Positions 18,995 to 27,900 of a stretch of 64,000 bases of DNA are shown here, in pieces. The position numbers and the translations under genes were made by a program. This DNA is from Caulobacter segnis (GTDB taxonomy: Bacteria > Pseudomonadota > Alphaproteobacteria > Caulobacterales > Caulobacteraceae): assembly GCF_029543125.1 (NCBI RefSeq), contig NZ_JARQWW010000002.1, positions 620,001 through 684,000 of the forward strand. The letters run 5' to 3'. The notes under the pieces were generated by a model. The model saw only the letters and a program-made list of their open reading frames with translations. It searched no databases and had not been told where the DNA came from. Position 1 is the first letter of the stretch. Every line of letters starts with the position of its first letter.

Positions 18995-20524
18995 ATGAAC
19001 CGGACCCCGCCCAAGAGCGTCACGCCCGAACAACTGGCCACCCTGAGCCATGAATTCCGCACGCCCCTCAACGGCGTGCTGGGCGTCGCGCGGCTGCTGG
19101 AGGGCACGCGTCTGACAGCGGAGCAGCGGTCCTATGTGGCCGCCCTGCGCGACAGCGGCGATCACTTGCTGTCCCTGGTCAACGATCTGCTCGACTTCGC
19201 GCGCCTGGGTGAGGGCCGGGTGGAGCTGCATCCGGCCCCGGTGCATGTGGAGACCCTGCTGCGCCAGGTCTGCGAGCTGATGAGCCCGCGCGCCGACGAA
19301 AAGGGCATCGAGATCGGCTGGGCCGCCGCCCCTGGCGTCGGCGAGGTGATGGCCGACGAGGGCCGCCTGCGCCAGGTCCTGCTGAACTTCGTGGGCAACG
19401 GCGTGAAGTTCACCTTCAATGGCGGCGTCCTGCTGTCGGCCGAGCCGGCCGGCGAGGGCCGTCTGCGTTTCACCGTCTCCGACACGGGACCTGGCGTTCC
19501 CGCCTCCGCCCGCGAGAAGATCTTCCAGCCCTTCGTCCAGGCCGAGACCGCCGGCCATCCGGGCGGCACTGGCCTGGGTCTGGCCATCGTCCGCCGCCTG
19601 GCCGACGCCATGGACGGGGCCGCGGGCGTCGAGGGTGAAGAAGGCAACGGCGCCGACTTCTGGTTCGAGGCGCCCCTGCCCCCCGTGGAGACGACCTCCG
19701 TCGAGACGGCGCTGAAGGGCATGACCGTGGCCGTCGCCTCGCCCAACGCCATCGTCCGCGAAGCCGCCGCCCAGCAGATCGCCGCCAGCGGGGGCCGCGC
19801 GGTCGTCGGCTATGACGTGGACTCCGTGCTGCGCGCCGCCCCGACCGAGGCGGTGATCCTGATCGACGTCGCCCTGTCCGAGGGCAAGAAGGCCTTCCGG
19901 CCGCCGGCCGACCGCGCCTGCGTCGTGTTGCTGCGCGCTGAGGAGCGGGGCCGCATCGACCGCCTGCGGGCCGACGGCTTCCTGGGCTATCTGATCAAGC
20001 CGCTGCGCCGGGCGTCCCTGGCCGACCGGGTTCTGGCCGCTCGCGACACCTTCCAGGGGGCGGCCGCGCCGGAGACCGTGGTCCGCGCCGCCGACGACGA
20101 GCGGATCGCCGCCGCCGCCGCGCCGGGTCTGCGCGTCCTGCTGGCGGAGGACAATCCCATCAACGCCCTGCTGGCCCGCGCCCTGCTGGAGCGCGAGGGT
20201 TGCCGGGTGGACCGCGTGGCCAGCGGCCAGGAGGCCCTCGCCGCCCTTGCGGCCGGCGCCTATGACCTGATCCTGATGGATCGCCGCATGCCCGATCTGG
20301 GCGGCGTCGAGGCCACCAGGATCCTGCGCGCGCGCGGCGTGACGACCCCCGTGGTCGCCCTGACTGCAGACGCCTTCGAGGACGACCGCCGCGAATGCCT
20401 GTCGGCGGGCATGGACGATTTCCTGGTCAAGCCGATCAGCGCCGACGCCATGCGCGGGGTCCTGGCCCGCTGCGTTTCGGGCGGCTGGACGCAGACCCCG
20501 GCTCGCGCCAAGTTCGCCTCCTGA
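18995..20524 (+). CDS. shkA: Soluble hybrid histidine kinase, ShkA-like
   Basis: A 509-residue kinase with no membrane segment. Domains: DHp with phospho-His19 in LSHEFRTPLNG, HATPase (N-box NFVGNGVKF, DTGPGVP, GGTGLGLAIVRRL), a degenerate receiver at about 241-350, and a true receiver at about 379-492 with phospho-Asp429 (LILMDRRMPDLGG). This DHp-CA-Rec1-Rec2 order is that of Caulobacter ShkA, whose Rec1 binds cyclic di-GMP to release auto-inhibition. The ShkA ligand residues, as I recall them (R324, Y338, I340, R344), fall on Arg318, Tyr332, Ile334 and Arg338 (EERGR...GYLIKPLRR). Expected to feed the ShpA-TacA stalk pathway. Confidence 0.82.
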   Translation: MNRTPPKSVTPEQLATLSHEFRTPLNGVLGVARLLEGTRLTAEQRSYVAALRDSGDHLLSLVNDLLDFARLGEGRVELHPAPVHVETLLRQVCELMSPRADEKGIEIGWAAAPGVGEVMADEGRLRQVLLNFVGNGVKFTFNGGVLLSAEPAGEGRLRFTVSDTGPGVPASAREKIFQPFVQAETAGHPGGTGLGLAIVRRLADAMDGAAGVEGEEGNGADFWFEAPLPPVETTSVETALKGMTVAVASPNAIVREAAAQQIAASGGRAVVGYDVDSVLRAAPTEAVILIDVALSEGKKAFRPPADRACVVLLRAEERGRIDRLRADGFLGYLIKPLRRASLADRVLAARDTFQGAAAPETVVRAADDERIAAAAAPGLRVLLAEDNPINALLARALLEREGCRVDRVASGQEALAALAAGAYDLILMDRRMPDLGGVEATRILRARGVTTPVVALTADAFEDDRRECLSAGMDDFLVKPISADAMRGVLARCVSGGWTQTPARAKFAS

Positions 20525-20559
20525 GAAGGGGGCGACGCGCCCTCCGCCAGGGGGACGCG

Positions 20560-22236
20560 ATGAGCGAGACGACCGGGACCAAGCCCAAGCGCAGCCTGCT
20601 TCAGGCGCTGGCCATCTTCCGTGAGCGGCGGAGCCTGGCGATGCTGGGCCTCGGCTTCGCGGCGGGCCTGCCCTATATGCTGATCTTCGACACCTTGTCG
20701 GTGTGGCTGCGCGATTCCGGCCTGTCCCTGGCGGTGATCGGCTTTTTCAGCCTGGCGACCCTGTCCTTCTCGTTCAAATTCCTGTGGGCGCCCCTGATCG
20801 ACCGGGCGACGATCCCCGGCCTGACCAAGCTGCTCGGGCATCGCCGGTCGTGGATGCTCGTCTGCCAGCTTCTGATCATGCTCGGCCTGTGGCTGGTCTC
20901 GGGCCTGGATCCGGCCCGCAATCTCGGCCTGATGGCGATCGTCGCCGTGGCGGTTGGCTTCTTCACCGCCACCCACGACATCGTCATCGACGCCTGGCGG
21001 ATCGAGGTGGCGGGCGAGGAAGGCCAGGGACCCCTGGCCGCGGCGGTGCAGTGGGGCTTCCGCGGGGCCATGGTGGCCGCCGGGGCGGTGCCGCTTCTGC
21101 TGGCCGAGAGCTTCGGCTGGAACATCTCCTACGCCATCATGGCCGCCGTCATGGTGGTGGGCCTGGCGGCCACGCTGCTGGCCCCGCGCGAAGCCTCTCA
21201 CGACATCCGGCCCATCCCCACCGGCGACGTGAAGCAGTCCGGCCTCTCCCAGGCCGCCGAATGGGTGCTCCGCCTGGCGATCCTGCTGACCGGCGCCCTG
21301 CTGCTGGGCTCCGGCCTGGCGGGGGACGCCAGCCTGCTGTCGCAGATCGTGGGCGGCGAAGCCCTGGCGGACGCCTGGAGCGACAAGCAGTCCGGCGTCT
21401 GGCTCCAGTTGGGCGGCGTCCTCGCCGGCCTCGTCATCGTCGTCGCGGCGGCCTGGCCGATCCCCAGGGTCCGCACCAAGCCGGGGGTCTATCTGTCCAC
21501 CGCCCTGGGCGCGCCGTTGGGCGAGTTCATGCGCCGCTATCAGGGCGTGGCGGGCCTGATCCTGGCGACCATCTGCCTCTATCGGGTGGCGGATTTCGTC
21601 CTCAACATCATGAACCCGTTCTACCGCGACCTGGGCTTCACCCTCACCGAGATCGCCGAGGTGCGGAAGGTGTTCGGCATCATCGCCTCCATGCTCGGGG
21701 TCGCCCTGGGCGGCCTGCTGGTGGCGCGGCTGAGCATCATGCGCGTGCTGATCATCGGCGCCTTCGCCGGGCCGATCAGCAATCTGATCTTCATCTGGCT
21801 GGCGGCCCAGGGGCATTCGATCCCGGCCCTGTTCATCGCCATCTGCCTGGACAACCTGGCCGGCGGCGTCGCTGGCACGGCCCTGATCGTCTACATGTCC
21901 AGCCTGACGACCAGCGGCTTCACCGCCACCCAGTACGCCATGTTCACCTCGCTCTACGCCCTGCCCGGCAAGCTGATCGCCTCGCAGTCAGGGCGGCTGG
22001 TGGAATGGGCGGCGAAATCGGCGGAGGCCGGCGGCCTGCTCGGCGCCATGAAGGGCATGTTCAGCGGCCTGACCCCGGAAAGCTACGTGTCCGCCGGGGC
22101 CAAGCTGGGGGTCAGCCCCGCCGCCATGGGCGTGGGCTACACGACCTTCTTCATCTACTCGGCGCTGATCGGCATCGTGGCGATCGTGCTGTGCCTGATG
22201 GTGGCGGTCCGCCAGCCCAAACCGACCGAAGCCTAG
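20560..22236 (+). CDS. ampG: AmpG-like muropeptide MFS transporter
   Basis: A 558-residue major facilitator protein with about 14 hydrophobic segments. Family features: GFAAGLPYMLIFDTLSVWLRDSGLSLAVIGFFSL at the N-terminus, KFLWAPLIDRATIPGL, FFTATHDIVIDAWRIE, and NLAGGVAGTALIVYMSSLT with FTATQYAMFTSLYALPGKL. AmpG imports anhydro-muropeptides from the periplasm for cell-wall recycling. The start at 20560 has AGGGGGA four to five bases upstream. Downstream of the kinase gene by 35 bases, same strand, possibly co-transcribed. Longer than the enterobacterial protein, as is common for two-AmpG alphaproteobacterial forms. Confidence 0.87.
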   Translation: MSETTGTKPKRSLLQALAIFRERRSLAMLGLGFAAGLPYMLIFDTLSVWLRDSGLSLAVIGFFSLATLSFSFKFLWAPLIDRATIPGLTKLLGHRRSWMLVCQLLIMLGLWLVSGLDPARNLGLMAIVAVAVGFFTATHDIVIDAWRIEVAGEEGQGPLAAAVQWGFRGAMVAAGAVPLLLAESFGWNISYAIMAAVMVVGLAATLLAPREASHDIRPIPTGDVKQSGLSQAAEWVLRLAILLTGALLLGSGLAGDASLLSQIVGGEALADAWSDKQSGVWLQLGGVLAGLVIVVAAAWPIPRVRTKPGVYLSTALGAPLGEFMRRYQGVAGLILATICLYRVADFVLNIMNPFYRDLGFTLTEIAEVRKVFGIIASMLGVALGGLLVARLSIMRVLIIGAFAGPISNLIFIWLAAQGHSIPALFIAICLDNLAGGVAGTALIVYMSSLTTSGFTATQYAMFTSLYALPGKLIASQSGRLVEWAAKSAEAGGLLGAMKGMFSGLTPESYVSAGAKLGVSPAAMGVGYTTFFIYSALIGIVAIVLCLMVAVRQPKPTEA

Positions 22237-22247
22237 TTCGCCCCGCC

Positions 22248-23078
22248 CTAGTTAGCGAGGCACACCACCTGGGCCACGCGCAGGTCGCGGCGCAGGCTGT
22301 CGGCCACACGGCCATAGTTGTCGACGGTGATCGGCTCGCCCATGGCCAGACCGCCGCGGCGGCCACGCGCCAGCTTCAGGCTCTCCACCACCGTCTCCGG
22401 CGCCGTGGTGTAGATGCGGCCGCGACGGGGAGCCTCGGCCACCGTCACGCCGATGACCCGGCCGGCGTTGTCGAGCGCGGGCGCGCCGGACAGACCCGCC
22501 AACGTGCCCTTGAGGGTGTCGGTGCGGCCGACCTCGGCCCAGACCAAGACGGGTTCGGTCCGCGCGCCGCGTCCGCGCACCACCAGACGCTCCCGGCCCA
22601 GCAGACGTGAAGCCGCCTCGCCCGGCTGCCCTTGCGGGAAGCCGGGGTGGAAGGCGCGGTCGCCCCGGCGCAGGGGTCGATCCAGACCCAGCGGCAGGGC
22701 GCCGGAACCGCCCTCGGTCTGCAGGACGGCCACATCGGCCTTGGGATCAATACGGATGCGGGCGGCGACGCCGCGTCCGTCGGCGACCACAATGGCGGCT
22801 TGGCGGCAGCCGTCGACCACATGGCGGGCCGTCAGCCAGGTCCCGCCGTCATCCACGGAGAAGGCGGTGCCCGACCCCTGTTGCGGTGCGAAGGGCGCAT
22901 CGACCACGATCTCGGGATCGAAGGGTGAAGCCGGCCCCAGAGGCAGCCCCTCTTCACCCTCCACCGGCGGCGGCGGCGGCGGAGCGTCGGCGCGCTCCTG
23001 CCGGCCGACAGCGGCGATCAGCAGGGCGCAGACCACCGCGGCATAGACCAGCCAGTCGGGAAGACGGGGAAAGTGCAT
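22248..23078 (-). CDS. Membrane-anchored trypsin-like serine protease
   Basis: A 276-residue protein with an N-terminal membrane anchor or signal (WLVYAAVVCALLIAAVG), a proline-rich linker (residues 31-40) and a chymotrypsin-like domain. The triad is visible: His86 in TARHVVDG, Asp115 in ADVAVLQT, Ser197 in LSGAPALDN. There is no PDZ domain, unlike DegP. Likely periplasmic proteolysis; targets unknown. The next gene on the strand, DUF350, ends 16 bases upstream of its start, so the two are probably one operon. It ends 11 bases from the convergent permease gene. Confidence 0.87.
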   Translation of the reverse strand: MHFPRLPDWLVYAAVVCALLIAAVGRQERADAPPPPPPVEGEEGLPLGPASPFDPEIVVDAPFAPQQGSGTAFSVDDGGTWLTARHVVDGCRQAAIVVADGRGVAARIRIDPKADVAVLQTEGGSGALPLGLDRPLRRGDRAFHPGFPQGQPGEAASRLLGRERLVVRGRGARTEPVLVWAEVGRTDTLKGTLAGLSGAPALDNAGRVIGVTVAEAPRRGRIYTTAPETVVESLKLARGRRGGLAMGEPITVDNYGRVADSLRRDLRVAQVVCLAN

Positions 23079-23094
23079 GGGCCGCGCAGGCCGC

Positions 23095-23523
23095 TCAGCC
23101 GGCCACGGCGGCGGCGAGGATCAGGGCGGTGGCGATCTTGGCGCCGACCAGCAGGGCGGCGGCGGCCACCTCCCCCTCCTGGATGCGCTGGGGCAGGCCT
23201 TTCAGCACCATGTCGGTGATGCGGAAGACGAACAGCTGGACGATGGTCGTCGCCGCCCCCCAGATGCCGATGTCGATCAGGGTGCTGGAGGCCCGCAGGG
23301 AAACGGCCAGCGGAATGGCCAGACCGACCATCACCCCGCCCAGGGACAGGGCGGCGGCGGCGTTGCCCTCGCGGATCAGCTTGACCTCGCGGTGGGGCGT
23401 CAGCAGGGCGTAGAGCACCGTGCCCAGCAGCAGGATGGCGATCGTCGTCCCCGCGTGCAGCAGGGTGGTCGGAAAGCCCGTGGCGAAGGCCTGGATCTCA
23501 GGCGACTGAAGTTCTGGCGGCAT
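23095..23523 (-). CDS. DUF350 membrane protein
   Basis: A 142-residue protein with four predicted membrane helices. The sequence fits DUF350: GTTIAILLLGTVLYALLTPHREVKLIREGNAAAALSLGGVMVGLAIPLA, followed by helix 3 (TLIDIGIWGAATTIVQLFVFRITDMVL) and helix 4. Function is unknown; DUF350 proteins occur next to diverse stress and membrane genes. Here it leads a two-gene unit with a serine protease. The 70 bases upstream to rlmN hold no further gene. Confidence 0.87.
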   Translation of the reverse strand: MPPELQSPEIQAFATGFPTTLLHAGTTIAILLLGTVLYALLTPHREVKLIREGNAAAALSLGGVMVGLAIPLAVSLRASSTLIDIGIWGAATTIVQLFVFRITDMVLKGLPQRIQEGEVAAAALLVGAKIATALILAAAVAG

Positions 23524-23593
23524 GAAAGCGACAATCCCCGAACGACGCTGACCGCACCGTTAACATGGCGGCGCTTCGAAGCGATGACGCAAA

Positions 23594-24766
23594 TTATTCA
23601 GCCGCGACGACGGTCTCTTCAACCGCCTTGCGGCGGGCGCTGGCGCGGATCTTCTCGCTCTCGGACTTCAGCTGGCCGCAGGCGGCCAGAATGTCCCGCC
23701 CACGCGGCGTGCGGATCGGCGAGGCGTAGCCCGCGCGGTTGATGACCGCGGCGAACTTTTCGATCGTGCCCCAGTCGGAGCACTCATAGGGGCTGCCCGG
23801 CCACGGGTTGAACGGGATCAGGTTGATCTTGGCCGGCATGCCCTTGAGCAGCTGGACCAGGGCCTTGGCCTCGGCCGGGCTGTCATTGACGCCCTTGAGC
23901 ATCACGTACTCGAAGGTCACCCGGCGGGCGTTGGAGATGCCCGGATAGGCGCGGATGCCGTCCATCAGCGCCTTGATCGGGTACTTCTTGTTCAGCGGCA
24001 CCAGCTTGTCGCGCAGCTCGTCATTGGTGGCGTGCAGGCTGATGGCCAGCATGGCGCCGGTCTTGTCGCCCAGGGCGGTGAGCTGCGGCACCACGCCCGA
24101 GGTCGAGACCGTGATCCGGCGGCGCGAGATGGCGATGCCCTCGTCGTCGCTGATGATGTCGATGGCGGCGGAGACGGCGTCCAGATTGTAGAGCGGCTCG
24201 CCCATGCCCATGAAGACGATGTTGGACAGGCGGCGCTCCTCGCGGTCGCTCGGCCACTCCTCCAGGTCGTCCTTGGCCACCTGAACCTGGGCGACGATCT
24301 CGGCCGCGGTGAGGTTGCGCACCAGGGGCTGGGTGCCCGTGTGGCAGAAGGTGCAGTTCAGCGTGCAGCCGACCTGGCTGGAGACGCACAGGGCGCCGGC
24401 CCGGCCCACGTCGGGGATGTAGACGGTCTCCACCTCGACCCCCGGGGCCATGCGGATCAGCCACTTGCGGGTGCCGTCCTTGGACACCTGGCGCTCGACC
24501 ACCTCGGGGCGCGAGATCACGAAGCGCTCGGCCAAGGCGGCGCGCAGGTCTTTGGCCACGTCGCTCATCTGGGCGAAGTCGGTGACCCCGCGATGGTGCA
24601 TCCAGCGCCACAGCTGGGTGGTGCGCATGCGGGCCTTGGCCGGCTCGACAACGCCGCTGTCGACCAGGGCGGCCGTCAGCTCCGCCCGGGTCAGACCGGA
24701 CAGGTTCTGCGGAAGCGAGGGCGCATCGGCGCGCGCCGGTCGGGCGAGGTCGAGGGTGATGGTCAC
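23594..24766 (-). CDS. rlmN: Dual-specificity 23S rRNA/tRNA (adenine-C2)-methyltransferase RlmN
   Basis: Radical SAM enzyme that methylates A2503 of 23S rRNA and A37 of some tRNAs. The 390-residue protein carries the cluster motif [11 protein letters not shown], the SAM-binding [32 protein letters not shown], and near the C-terminus ILAACGQL with the second active-site cysteine. The start is GTG at 24766. Monocistronic in appearance; followed upstream by the fold-back repeat at 24843-24943. Confidence 0.95.
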   Translation of the reverse strand: MTITLDLARPARADAPSLPQNLSGLTRAELTAALVDSGVVEPAKARMRTTQLWRWMHHRGVTDFAQMSDVAKDLRAALAERFVISRPEVVERQVSKDGTRKWLIRMAPGVEVETVYIPDVGRAGALCVSSQVGCTLNCTFCHTGTQPLVRNLTAAEIVAQVQVAKDDLEEWPSDREERRLSNIVFMGMGEPLYNLDAVSAAIDIISDDEGIAISRRRITVSTSGVVPQLTALGDKTGAMLAISLHATNDELRDKLVPLNKKYPIKALMDGIRAYPGISNARRVTFEYVMLKGVNDSPAEAKALVQLLKGMPAKINLIPFNPWPGSPYECSDWGTIEKFAAVINRAGYASPIRTPRGRDILAACGQLKSESEKIRASARRKAVEETVVAAE

Positions 24767-24842
24767 GGGAAAATCCAGATTGAGGGCCGGCTTATAGCAG
24801 ATGGGCGTTAATCCCGCAAAAACAGGCCCCTGCGACCCTAAA

Positions 24843-24943
24843 TCCTCCCCCCTTGGGGGAGGTGGCCCAAGGGCCGGAGGGGGCTTGCTGAGCAGAAAAC
24901 CCCCTCCACCGCTTCGCGGTCCCCCTCCCCCGAATGGGGCGGA
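24843..24943. repeat. Intergenic fold-back element (imperfect long inverted repeat)
   Basis: Two C/G-rich arms of about 42 bases, 24843-24884 and 24900-24943, are imperfect inverted copies (left starts TCCTCCCCCC and has GGGGGAGGTGGCCC; right has CCCCCTCCACCGCTTCGCGG and ends ATGGGGCGGA), separated by TTGCTGAGCAGAAAA. Each arm can also form its own small hairpin. Elements of this style are common between genes in Caulobacter-type genomes. It lies between two leftward genes, rlmN and the isoaspartyl peptidase. Confidence 0.75.
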
Positions 24944-24946
24944 TTT

Positions 24947-25825
24947 TCAGAACGCCGCCGCGCTGATCGTCCCGTCGGGGGTCAGGGTCGCCCGCTTCAG
25001 GCCCTGCGAGTGGAACGGCGTGGCCACCGAGCCGTCCGCGCCCACGGCGATCAGGCCGCCGTCGCCGCCGAGAGCGGCCAGTTCGGCGATCACCGCCTTG
25101 GCCGCCTCTTCCACGGACTGGCCCGCGAACTTCACCCGGAAGCCGATCTGGGCGGCGGCGGCCAGGCGGATGAAATACTCGCCCTGCCCCGTGCAGGAGA
25201 CCGCCACGTTTCCGTCAGCCCAGGCCCCGGCGGCGGGGATCGGGCTGTCGCCCACCCGGCCGGGCATCTTGTTGAACACCCCGGCGGTGGAGGTGGCGGC
25301 GGCCAGGCGGCCCTCCCCGTCACGCACCACGCAGCCCACCGTGCCGTGGGCCAGGGCGCCGGGGGCGTGGTTGGCCTCGAACTGGCCGGCATGGGTGAAC
25401 CAGGCCTTGGGGTCGTCGATGGCCTCCAGCCCCTGTTCGGCGGCGAAGCGTCCCGCGCCGGAGCCGGCCAGCATCACGTGCGGCGTCCGCTCCATGACCG
25501 CCCGGGCGGCGGTGATCGGGCTCTTGAAGCCCTGCAGGGCGGCCACCGAGCCGGCCTTGCCGCTCAGCCCGTCCATGATGCAGGCGTCGAGCTCATATTC
25601 CCCGGCCAGGTTCGGCGAGGCGCCCCGCCCGGCCACATAGAGGCCCGAGGCCTCCAGGGCGACCACCGTCGCGGTGGCGACGTCCAGGGCCGTGGCCCCG
25701 GCGCGCAGGGCGTCGCGCGCCTCTTCGACCAGTCCCCGCATGTGGGCGATCTCGCGATCGTAGCTCCGCCCCGGCTTGGCGCCCGCGCCGCCGTGCAGCG
25801 CCAGAATCAAACATTTGTTCGACAT
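24947..25825 (-). CDS. iaaA: Isoaspartyl peptidase/L-asparaginase (Ntn hydrolase)
   Basis: A 292-residue N-terminal nucleophile hydrolase that self-cleaves to expose a catalytic threonine, here Thr162 in HGTVGCV, then cleaves isoaspartyl dipeptides and asparagine. Further family motifs: ALHGGAGA at the N-terminus, RGASPNLAGEYELDACIMDG, GVFNKMPGRVGDSPIPAAGAWA and SCTGQGEYFIR. No signal peptide, so cytoplasmic. The start at 25825 is divergent from the quinone oxidoreductase gene, with 69 bases between. Confidence 0.93.
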   Translation of the reverse strand: MSNKCLILALHGGAGAKPGRSYDREIAHMRGLVEEARDALRAGATALDVATATVVALEASGLYVAGRGASPNLAGEYELDACIMDGLSGKAGSVAALQGFKSPITAARAVMERTPHVMLAGSGAGRFAAEQGLEAIDDPKAWFTHAGQFEANHAPGALAHGTVGCVVRDGEGRLAAATSTAGVFNKMPGRVGDSPIPAAGAWADGNVAVSCTGQGEYFIRLAAAAQIGFRVKFAGQSVEEAAKAVIAELAALGGDGGLIAVGADGSVATPFHSQGLKRATLTPDGTISAAAF

Positions 25826-25894
25826 TGGCCTTCCTTCCCTTGGGTCCGGTGCGATAGCGTCCCTTTCGAACAAAAAGAAGTCGGAGACGCGATC

Positions 25895-26893
25895 ATGAAG
25901 GCGGTGCTGAGCCAAACCGTAGGCGGTCCAGAGACCCTGAAGCTGGAGGAGCTGCCCGATCCCGCCGCCGGCGCCGGCCAGGTGGTCCTCGATGTGAAGG
26001 CTTGCGGCGTCAACTATCCGGACGTCCTGATCATCCAGGACATGTACCAGTTCAAGCCGCAGCGCCCCTTCGCCCCCGGCGGCGAAGTGTCGGGCGTGGT
26101 CAGCGCGGTGGGCGACGGCGTGTCGCACCTGAAGGTGGGCGACCGGGTGCTGGCCAGCACCGGCTGGGGCGGCATGGCCGAGAAGCTGCAGGTGGACGCG
26201 GCGCGGGTCGTGCCGATCCCCGACACCATGCCTTTCGACGAGGCGGCCGCCTTCCTGATGACCTACGGCACCTCCTATTACGGGCTGAAGGACCGGGGCG
26301 CGATCAAGCCGGGGGAAACCCTGCTGGTCCTCGGCGCCGCCGGCGGCGTCGGCTTGGCGGCGGTGGAGCTGGGCAAGGCCATGGGCGCCAAGGTGATCGC
26401 CGCCGCCTCCAGCCAGGAGAAGGTGGACCTGGCCATCTCGCGCGGCGCGGACAGCGGCGTGGTCTATCCCGCCGGCCCCTTCGACAAGGACGGCCAGAAG
26501 GCCCTGGCCCAACTGTTCAAGGACGCCTGCGGCCCCAACGGCTGGGACGTGGCCTATGACGCGGTGGGCGGCGACTACGCCGAGGCGGTGATCCGCGCCA
26601 GCGGCTGGGGCGGACGCTTCCTGGTCATCGGCTTCCCGGCCGGCATTCCCAAGGTGCCGCTGAACCTGACCCTGCTGAAGTCCTGCGACATCGTCGGGGT
26701 GTTCTGGGGCGCGGCGGTGGCCCGCGATCCCAAGGGCCACGCCCAGAACGTCAAGGCGCTGATGGCCCTCTACGCCGAGGGCAAGATCAAGCCGCACGTG
26801 TCGGAGACCTTCCCCCTCGCCAGGGCGGGCGAGGCCATCGCCCACCTCGCCAGCCGCAAGGCCATGGGCAAGGTGGTCGTCGTCACCGAATAG
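25895..26893 (+). CDS. NADPH:quinone oxidoreductase-like zinc-less MDR enzyme
   Basis: A 332-residue medium-chain dehydrogenase/reductase. It begins MKAVLSQTVGGPETLKLEELPDP, has the GroES-like substrate domain (NYPDVLIIQDMYQFKPQRPFAPGGEVSG) and the NADP-binding Rossmann motif LGAAGGVGLAAVELGKAMGA. The zinc ligands of alcohol dehydrogenases are absent, as in quinone oxidoreductases and acryloyl-CoA reductase-like enzymes. Start ATG 25895 is preceded by GGAG. A short-chain dehydrogenase follows after 64 bases on the same strand, suggesting a shared pathway, though the substrate is unknown. Confidence 0.88.
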   Translation: MKAVLSQTVGGPETLKLEELPDPAAGAGQVVLDVKACGVNYPDVLIIQDMYQFKPQRPFAPGGEVSGVVSAVGDGVSHLKVGDRVLASTGWGGMAEKLQVDAARVVPIPDTMPFDEAAAFLMTYGTSYYGLKDRGAIKPGETLLVLGAAGGVGLAAVELGKAMGAKVIAAASSQEKVDLAISRGADSGVVYPAGPFDKDGQKALAQLFKDACGPNGWDVAYDAVGGDYAEAVIRASGWGGRFLVIGFPAGIPKVPLNLTLLKSCDIVGVFWGAAVARDPKGHAQNVKALMALYAEGKIKPHVSETFPLARAGEAIAHLASRKAMGKVVVVTE

Positions 26894-26957
26894 AAAACCC
26901 CAGGGGCGAGGCCGCGTCAGATGGCCCGCCCCGCATCATTCGCCGAGGGAGGAAACC

Positions 26958-27848
26958 ATGGCGGGACGTCTGGACGGCAAGGTCGCCGTCATCACCGGCG
27001 GGTGCTCCGGCATCGGCCTGGGCACGGTGGAGCTGTTCGTGGCCGAGGGGGCGAAGGTCATCGCCGCCGACGTGCAGGACGAAAAGGGCGCCATGCTGGA
27101 GAAGCGGTTCCCCGAAGCAGTCCGCTACATCCATTGCGACGTGACCAAGGAGAAGGAGGTCGCCGCGGCGATCGCGCTCTCCAAGACCGCGTTCGGCGGT
27201 CTGGACATCCTGTTCAACAACGCCGGCCATGGCGGCTGCCCGACCGGCGTGCAGGAGATGGATATCCCGGCCTGGGACGCCACCTATGCGGTTCTGCTGC
27301 GCGGGCCGGCCATCGGCATGCACTACGCCGTGCCCCTGATGCTGGAGCGGGGCGGCGGCTCGATCATCAACACCGCCTCCATCGCCGGGCTGCAGGCCGG
27401 CTTCGGTCCCATCTGCTACTCGACCATGAAGTCGGCGGTGATCCATCTCAGCCGTACGGCGGCGGCGGAGCTGTCGCCGCAGAAGATCCGGGTCAACGCC
27501 ATCTGCCCGGGCCTGATCGCCACCTCGATCTTCGGGGCGTCGGTGGGCCTGCCGCGCGACGTGGCCGACCAGATGGCGGCGCGGGTGGTGGAGATCGGGC
27601 CGAGGATCCAGCCCATCCCCAAGGCCGGCCTGCCGGACGACATCGCCAAGGCGGTCCTTTTCCTGGCCAGCGACGACAGCATCTTCGTCACGGGCACGCA
27701 TCTCGTGGTCGACGGCGGCATCACCATCGGCGGACGTCAGAGCTGGGACAAGAACGCGCCCTCGCCCCTGCTGGCGGCCATGGGCATGACGGCGGAGCAG
27801 GCGGAAGAGATGCGCAAGGCCGCGAAAGCGCGGGAAGCAGCGGGCTGA
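26958..27848 (+). CDS. Short-chain dehydrogenase/reductase
   Basis: A 296-residue SDR with the Rossmann motif TGGCSGIG (13-20), NNAG (87-90), and the catalytic set Ser141, Tyr154 and Lys158 (YSTMK). It resembles 3-oxoacyl-ACP-reductase-like SDRs used in xenobiotic or lipid breakdown; the extra about 35 C-terminal residues (AMGMTAEQAEEMRKAAKAREAAG) are unusual for the short forms. GGAGG lies just upstream of the ATG. Follows the quinone oxidoreductase-like gene and faces the TonB receptor gene, with a shared terminator in the 52-base gap. Confidence 0.88.
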   Translation: MAGRLDGKVAVITGGCSGIGLGTVELFVAEGAKVIAADVQDEKGAMLEKRFPEAVRYIHCDVTKEKEVAAAIALSKTAFGGLDILFNNAGHGGCPTGVQEMDIPAWDATYAVLLRGPAIGMHYAVPLMLERGGGSIINTASIAGLQAGFGPICYSTMKSAVIHLSRTAAAELSPQKIRVNAICPGLIATSIFGASVGLPRDVADQMAARVVEIGPRIQPIPKAGLPDDIAKAVLFLASDDSIFVTGTHLVVDGGITIGGRQSWDKNAPSPLLAAMGMTAEQAEEMRKAAKAREAAG

Positions 27849-27862
27849 CCGCTGAAAAGTCA

Positions 27863-27891
27863 TCCGGGCGGAGCCATGAGCCCCGCCCGGA
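27863..27891. terminator. Bidirectional hairpin between SDR and TonB receptor
   Basis: Arms TCCGGGCGG (27863-27871) and CCGCCCGGA (27883-27891) with an 11-base loop, between two convergent genes. There is no strong T run on either side, so termination is likely but not certain. Confidence 0.55.
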
Positions 27892-27900
27892 CGGTCAGTC

